Source: Silene latifolia
Lineage: Eukaryota > Streptophyta > Magnoliopsida > Caryophyllales > Caryophyllaceae
DNA: 64,000 bases
NCBI RefSeq assembly: GCF_048544455.1
Contig: NC_133532.1
Span: forward strand, 17,176,948-17,240,947
Direction: 5' to 3'
Shown here piece by piece: positions 58,142 to 64,000 of this stretch (the stretch's first letter is position 1; each line of letters begins with the position of its first letter). The translations under genes were made by a program, and so were the position numbers. The notes under the pieces were generated by a model, which was not told the DNA's origin, did no database searches, and worked only from the letters and a program-made list of their open reading frames with translations.

Positions 58142-58851
58142 TTATCTTACATATTGGCCGGAGAAGTTAATCTTGCTCTTCAGACAATTAATTTTTTTGA
58201 CCCGAAGAGGCACAAAAAGAAAGGAGAGTGTCCTTGAGGGCGCATAAGTTTTGCTTAGAAGAACGACCAAAGAGAAGGATATCGTAATCAAAGAGAAGAT
58301 GGGAGAAAGTAGCCCAGCACTTCCGAAGAGGGAAGGGAATCCAATCCAGATCAGTGCAAGATTGATGGATGAGAGTAGAAAGGGCTTCCATGTAGATAAT
58401 GAAGAGGTTGGGAGAGAGAGGGTCACCATGTCTGATACCCCTATATGGTTAGAAGTCGGGAGACAGGGACCCATTTAAGAGAATGAACATGGGTGGAAGT
58501 ATTGCAAATACAACTCATAATAATAGAGATGGTATCAAAATCAATCGGGGCTAAAGAAAGGCAAGAGTGTATGGAGTCCCATTCAAGGCGATCAAAGGCC
58601 TTTTCAAAGTCGAGTTATTTAAGGACAAACCACCCAACCTTGCTGTTAGAGACATGCATGGAGTTAAGAATTTCAGAGGCGATGATGAAGTTAGTGCTCG
58701 TTCGGCTCGCAGGGATTGAACTACCTTGGTTTGAAGAAATAATGTTATGCATGAACGGTTTAAGGCGGTTAACAATGATTTTGGTGACCATCTTGTAAGT
58801 GGTGTTACAAAGGCTAATGGGTCGAAAATTAGAGATTGATTGGGGGTTGGG
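58142..58851 (-). pseudogene. LINE (L1-like) reverse transcriptase remnant
   Basis: Minus-strand fragment of a non-LTR retrotransposon RT. Blocks in order: ISNFRPISLCNTTYKMVTKI, NRLKPFMHNIISSNQGSSIP, NFIIASEILNSMHV, FEKAFDRLEWDSI (first catalytic Asp), a broken GIRHGDPLSP-like block near 58440, MEALSTLIHQS and SHLLFDYDILLFGRSSKQN. The last is the FADD box with both FADD positions altered (FDYD), so it is catalytically dead. Frameshifts and stops occur throughout. The 5' part was removed or displaced when element F inserted at 58851/58852. Confidence 0.85.
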
Positions 58852-59968
58852 TGTAACACCCCTATCTATCAAAGTGCCTTACCAATGCCTACCTTAGTAA
58901 ATGGAAGTGCTACCATCTCGGTTACCTAAGGTAAAGTATATCAAATAGACCATCAAAGAACGTATATTTAAAGTGAAAATAGTTTAATCAAATTACATAA
59001 CCAAAATGCCAAAATCCAAAAGAAATACAACTATAAACCAAAAGACTAAATGTGCAAAACTCAAGGGAAACTAAAAGACTCGGCAGAAGCTAAAGAATCA
59101 ATGTCTTACAAGCGTCCCATCCAAACCTGCGTGCAAGCTCAACACCAGTACCTGCTAGACTTCTGCTCACCATCCCCCAATGGATCACCGCAGGTTTTGA
59201 AAACATAAAAGGGTCAGTCAACTGCACAATTAATCATGAGCTACAAAAACAACAACAACAACAACAACAACCAATTCAATTCAATCCTATCCCGCAATAA
59301 CATAATCTCAAACCTCCGAATACAAATGTCTAAACCGCAGCCCAGACATGCTAGGTTACCCATCGCAACAGGTACCCACACCGCCAGTGGTAGACCGCAG
59401 TCTTGCCACCTAAAGCCCCGCTCATCATAACGAGCGAACCCAGATCATTAATGTGCACATCCCCCATGTGACGGGAGCCACAAGGAGCAAACATGGGGGG
59501 TGAAGACCATCTCCCAACAATAGCTCAACAATCAATACCAACAATAATGTCAACAATATCAAGACACCACAATACTTTCACATCAAAGAAATCACACAAT
59601 AACACATCACTTATAACCAATCGTATAGGAAACTGAGTAGGGAAACCCTACCTTATTCGCAAATTCCGCAAAGCAACACAAGAACGAGGTTAGAATTGAT
59701 CTTCTACGAAATCGTCATCTAACAAAGATAATCAAGTAATACCATATCATAAACCATCACTAATCAACTAATTACCCCCAATTCTTAACCCAAATTACGG
59801 TTTTAACGAATGTAAACTAATTACAAAAGAAATGAGACTAATACTTACAAATTGATTGACACAAGAACACGAAATCCGGCAACCGAAAGCTAGATCTTGC
59901 TTGCTTGATGATTAGAGTGATTAGGGAGGGTTTAGAGAAATTTTTCAGGTTTAATAAACCGATTAACG

Positions 59969-60041
<73 letters not shown>

Positions 60042-60247
60042 CTCCCTTATCACTCTAATCAAACCGCGGAAAATGACTCGTCAGACCGGGCACTCGGTTG
60101 AGTGCCAGACATACTCGACCAAGTGTCTCACATACTCGGCCGAGTGCGCTTAAGGGAGTAGTCTACCTCAAAACACCCAATGACCCACTCGATCGAGTAT
60201 AGCCTATTCGACCGGGTTCACTATACTCAGAAATCTATGGTATTATA
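58852..60247 (-). repeat. Element F 3' LTR
   Basis: TGTAACACCCCTATC..GGTATTATA, 1396 bp. It aligns with A and B LTRs (GCTCACCATCCCCCAATGGATCACCG, TTAATGTGCACATCCCCC blocks; only parts quoted). It carries CTCGGTTGAG/CTCGGCCGAG/CTCGATCGAG palindrome variants at 60090-60220, an (AAC)n run near 59248-59270 and a long AT microsatellite. The adjoining AGGAGGAAAGGC (minus strand) is the PPT. Confidence 0.88.
59972..60041. repeat. (AT)35 microsatellite
   Basis: Seventy bases of perfect AT dinucleotide inside the F LTR, at a place where relatives have ordinary AT-rich sequence near their promoter region. Confidence 0.97.
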
Positions 60248-60349
60248 GCCTTTCCTCCTTAAGAACGAACTTCTTTCTCGAACTTCACACCCATATCTGT
60301 ACAACCAGACTACTACCCACACAAATAAAAAATAACACCAACTATACCC

Positions 60350-62775
60350 TGTGGACATAGGCCACCCGCAACGCCAAGCCAATCTGTGGACATGCGGCAG
60401 TCTGAAAGCCACGCTCGGTGGCGTAAAAATACTTTCGACCGGATCGTTTTAGATTGGTCGGTTTCGTCTCGACAAGGGTCTCGAAATGATATAAGAGATG
60501 TTCGGAGTCGCCACCAAGCAATTGTGGGATGCTTGGAAACCGTTCAAATCTACTTTATACCTAGGTCAACCAAGGCAAAAATCGGTGTTTGACATAGGTA
60601 CTAAAGATAACGAGTCGTCCCTCTTTAGCATCCTATCTCTAGAATGACTCTCGTTTGCCCTGAATAAGGCCGTCCACTATCCAAAGTTTCTGAGTAAGAG
60701 GTGAAGGTACGTATTGGGAAGCCCTTTAATCGGATACCCAATCCCGCTCGCGGTAGCGGCCTCTACTGATCGATCTTGGTTGGTTAAATGCAAAAGTTAA
60801 TAAAACGGGTAAATGGATGAATGCATATCCACAAGTTTATACCTAACATGTGAGCTTTCTATGTCGGTTGTTTATCCAAATATCAAGTAATTGATGTCAA
60901 GTTGGATTTAAAGTTGATTTTCATGCAAGACGGAAATTAAACATCCATTTACCGAGTTAGGTTTATGGTGCATAACATGATCCATTTGTCTTAGAAAGGC
61001 GTTTTGCAAATACAAAATAAAATATGGACTTTGTCGATCTGATCCGTCCTGTATTCGGGTTAAACGAAGTCGGGATCGTCTTAGACAAGTGCTGGAAAAG
61101 AAGCAAGACCTGCATCATGCAGCCTATTGAGGCGTGAGCCTTAGGGCGATGCATACGGCCCTGTCCAGGTTTGAAAACTAGAAATCAGTAAGCCTATATA
61201 GGCGCGAGGCAGTACACGTTCCAAAGGGGCGTCTTTTGACTATTGAAAATGTTTGTGAAATGGTTTGTAAAAGGGTATTTGAACCCGTCTGTGTTTGAAA
61301 AGGCCGTTTAGACCGCTTTTGTGCTAATATGAAGAACAAGACTTGAATAATCATCATTGTATTGATGATATTCGATGTCGGGTTCGGTTTTGCAAGCTTG
61401 ACATGAATAGTTTTGAAAAATGTTGATTATGAACTAATTGTGTTAAGTTCATTGTTTTGTGATTAGTCAATGATTATTATCGTACTCGGATTTAAACCGA
61501 CATGGTATGTGGAACCAAGGATGATTATGCATGTATGACTAATATGATTGTTTTTGAAATGTAAACAAATGAACAAAAGGTTTTAAAATAACTTTTGAAA
61601 TGTAATTAACCAAATGTTATCACCGAAATACGGATTGAACCGTCATGGTATGAGAAACCAAGGGTGAACACTTTAATTGTTAAAAGGTTTATCATAAAAA
61701 CGATTTGAAATGGTAAAACCCGGTTATAAAATGAAATGAAAATGGAAAGAATGAACTTAAACAAGTTTGAGTTTTGACCTGGACAGCCCCTTTAGGCGCG
61801 AGCCACCTAGTTGTGACTATGGGCTTCTATTTCAGGTCAAAACTCTGTTTTGGCTCATTCGATTTGTATTTTGGACCATGTTATGAATGTTTTAGCATGT
61901 TAAAGTCATAAAAACAGGTAAAAAGACATGAAAGAAGAGGATTAATTATACCCTCATACTTATATGCTAGGTTGAAGACAAGAAATCGACAGAAGTGTAA
62001 AAACTTGTTAGGTCAGAAAACTCGGTTGAAAACCGTTTAGCAATGTAAAGAGTGTTTGTTTTGTTTAGTGATTGTGTAGTTGGTCGAAATGGTCGGTCAA
62101 GTGATTTAATGCACAATGACGGTACCAAACAATGTGCATGGCTTGTATTTTTGATCGGTAGGTCGAAAATACGTGTCGGTTTGTGACTTGAAAAGTCGAG
62201 TCTAGAATTTTAAGGGAGAAATGAGGGGGCGGACACTCGCGTACCTTCAAACGGTGGCATTCGAGGGGTATTTATAGAGGATTGAGTGGTTGTGTGCATT
62301 ATGAGCGACATGGCCGCATGGGCTACTCGAAGAGGCGCGAGCCATTTCGCGGGTCTTCGAGCTTTCTTGTCACTATCACGCATTTGAAATCTTGATTTGT
62401 TCTATCCTAGGTTTTGGCCGGATGGCAAGATTGTTGTACTTGACCATTCAAGTATACCATGTATACTTAACAAGTAAGCTTTATGATGTTTATTTTTTGT
62501 GTTTGACTCGGTTTGACTCGTTGTTGGAGTCGGAATTTGAATTTTGAGTTGGTTTTGGTCTGGTGTCGATGACTCTAGTTAGTGTCATTCTGACCCCATC
62601 GTCGTGCATAAAACACTCCAGGTACATTTAAAAATGTTTTGTTTTCGAAATCGTTTTGAGTTTTTCGACGTATAGTTATACAAACTGTCGATTAAACGTA
62701 GCGATTCCTAAGCTTGTTGTAGTCCGATAATCATCGAGTGTTTGTTGAGGATTCAACAAATACTGGGTATCTACA
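60350..62775 (-). repeat. Solo LTR G of a Tat/Ogre-type element
   Basis: 2426 bp, in element orientation TGTAGATACCCAG..ATGTCCACA, with TSD TACCC at 60345-60349 and 62776-62780. Similar in termini and first about 100 bp to the H LTR (GACAAACACCCGATGATGAT versus a close variant), but shorter and diverged. A single LTR with matching TSD shows that the full element was lost by LTR-LTR recombination. It lies just inside F's internal region. Confidence 0.92.
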
Positions 62776-62904
62776 TACCCCCAAAATATAAACAAACTAT
62801 GACCACACAGCCCAGACAACAACCAAAATGCCCTCAAAACTACCCAAAATCACATGCGATCATCTCCTACCCCCTTAAAAGAAAAAGGTTACACCCCGTA
62901 ACCT

Positions 62905-64000
62905 AACATACCTTGTCAAAGAGATGTGGATAACGCTCCCTCATTGCTTCCTACGGCTCCCATGTATCTTCTTCAACATTATGGTTAGGTCATAGCACCT
63001 TAAGCAAAATGGTTTCACCGTTCCTTGTCTTACGCACTTTACGATCCAATATTTCCTTTGGCACTTCCACATAAGTAAGCGCTTCATCGAGCTCAATATT
63101 CTTGACCTCTAGTACATGAGACAGATCACTCACATACTTTCAAAGTTGTGACACATGGAACACATTATGCACCCGATCTAGAGCTGGTGGCAAAGCTAAC
63201 CGATAAGCCACTTTACTTATCCGATCCAAAATCTCATAAGGCCCTATGAAATTCTGGCTCAACTTCCCTCTCTTGCTAAACCTCATAATTCTACACATCG
63301 GTGACACTTTCAAAAGAACTTTGCCAGCCCCCTGGAACTCAATATCTCTGCGGTGCAGAACCGCATAACTCTTTTGACGATCCTGGGGCGCCTTCATCTT
63401 TTGTCGAATCAAATGTACTTTCTCAATCATGTCTTGTACCATATGCGGTCCAAAACTACAGCTTCTGCTCTATCATCCCAACACACTGGACTCCTACACT
63501 TCCTCCCGTACAGTGCCTCAAATGGAGCCATCCCAATACTCATATGATAGTTGTTGTTATAAGAAAACTCTGTTGAATCAAGTTGATCCTCCCAACTCCC
63601 ACCAAACATCATCACACAAGCTCATAGCATATCCTCCAAAGTCCTGATGGCCCTCTCAGTTTCGCCATGTGTCACAGGGTGAAATGTTGTACTCATCATT
63701 TAGGTAGTTCTCATTAGCGCCTATAACTCCTGCCAAAACCGTGAAATAAATCTGACATCTCTATCTGACACGATATCCTTTGGTACCCCATGTAGTCTTA
63801 CCATATGCTTCATATATCCATTAGCTAGCTGAATCTTACTCCAAGTATCTTTTATCGGTATAAAATGAGTTGACTTCGTCAAATGATCGACAATCACCCA
63901 TATCATGTTATTACCCTGCTGAATTCTCGTTAACCTCACAATAAAGTCCATGGATATCGACTCCCATTTCCACTTAGGTACCTCAAGTGACTGAATCCCA
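62905..64000 (-). pseudogene. Element F pol: integrase and chromodomain, broken
   Basis: From the window edge: integrase core [20 protein letters not shown] (63900-63951), [18 protein letters not shown] (63727-63780), then [20 protein letters not shown] and [19 protein letters not shown] (63450-63565). RRDIEFQGAGKVLLKVSP and FIGPYEILDRISKVAYRLAL follow in 63190-63350, with HNVFHVSQL near 63140-63166. The chromodomain at about 62915-63110 has a stop within WEP*EAM. Several frameshifts and stops break it. Same order as B, confirming a chromovirus. Confidence 0.87.

Larger units (their letters stand above)
58852..64000 (-). mobile_element. Tekay-like element F (3' part), runs off the window
   Basis: The minus-strand Ty3/gypsy 3' LTR (58852-60247) is followed by PPT, solo LTR G, and pol remnants to the window edge. 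The LTR and pol are of the same family as A and B. The 5' part lies beyond 64000. Confidence 0.88.

Noticed and set aside
59838..60153. Ile-Tyr repeat ORFs on both strands
   Set aside because: They are translations of the AT microsatellite.

Overview
This window is plant nuclear DNA. It has LTR retrotransposons of the Ty1/copia and Ty3/gypsy superfamilies, a spliced Mutator-like (MULE) transposase gene of the FAR1 type, a LINE reverse-transcriptase remnant and long AT-rich spacers. I found no convincing single-copy cellular gene, rRNA, functional tRNA or CRISPR array. The family mix (Tekay/Del-type chromoviruses, Tat/Ogre-type elements with LTRs over 2 kb, copia elements) suggests a large, repeat-rich eudicot genome. 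Caryophyllaceae is only an impression and was not tested.

Layout. Positions 1-35311 form one nested retrotransposon cluster. The oldest layer is a minus-strand Tekay-type element (A). Its gag survives in two pieces (24040-24417 and 3087-3796), and its 5' LTR in two (25125-26444 and 35300-35311). Three elements landed in A. A copia element, of which only the 3' half is visible (1-3086), sits in gag. A second, younger Tekay element B (3797-24039, TSD TGCAT) also sits in gag. A minus-strand copia element D (26445-35294, TSD AAAAC) sits in the LTR. B in turn received a 12 kb plus-strand Tat/Ogre-like element H (5061-17073, TSD GCAAC). H has two 3227-bp LTRs and a gag remnant but no pol.

Positions 37414-47428 are a 10,015-bp MULE bounded by a perfect 9-bp TSD (CAAGATATT) and terminal inverted repeats of about 140 bp. 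On the minus strand it carries a two-exon FAR1/MULE/SWIM transposase. On the plus strand, converging on it, are three small ORFs of unknown function, each with its own TATA-like box; two of them are paralogues. Both ends carry a tRNA-like segment, and the interior is full of short tandem duplications. This is the most interesting part of the window.

Positions 50288-56377 look like a second, non-autonomous MULE-type element. It contains a young copia element E (50711-55514) with 220-bp LTRs differing at one site. The right end (58142-64000) is a LINE RT remnant cut by another Tekay element F, which contains a 2.4 kb Tat-type solo LTR G (60350-62775, TSD TACCC).

Recurring theme. The retrotransposons carry clusters of the palindrome CTCGATCGAG, or its variants CTCGGCCGAG and CTCGGTCGAG, in their 5' leaders and LTRs. 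The clusters occur in both Ty3/gypsy and Ty1/copia elements, which are otherwise unrelated.
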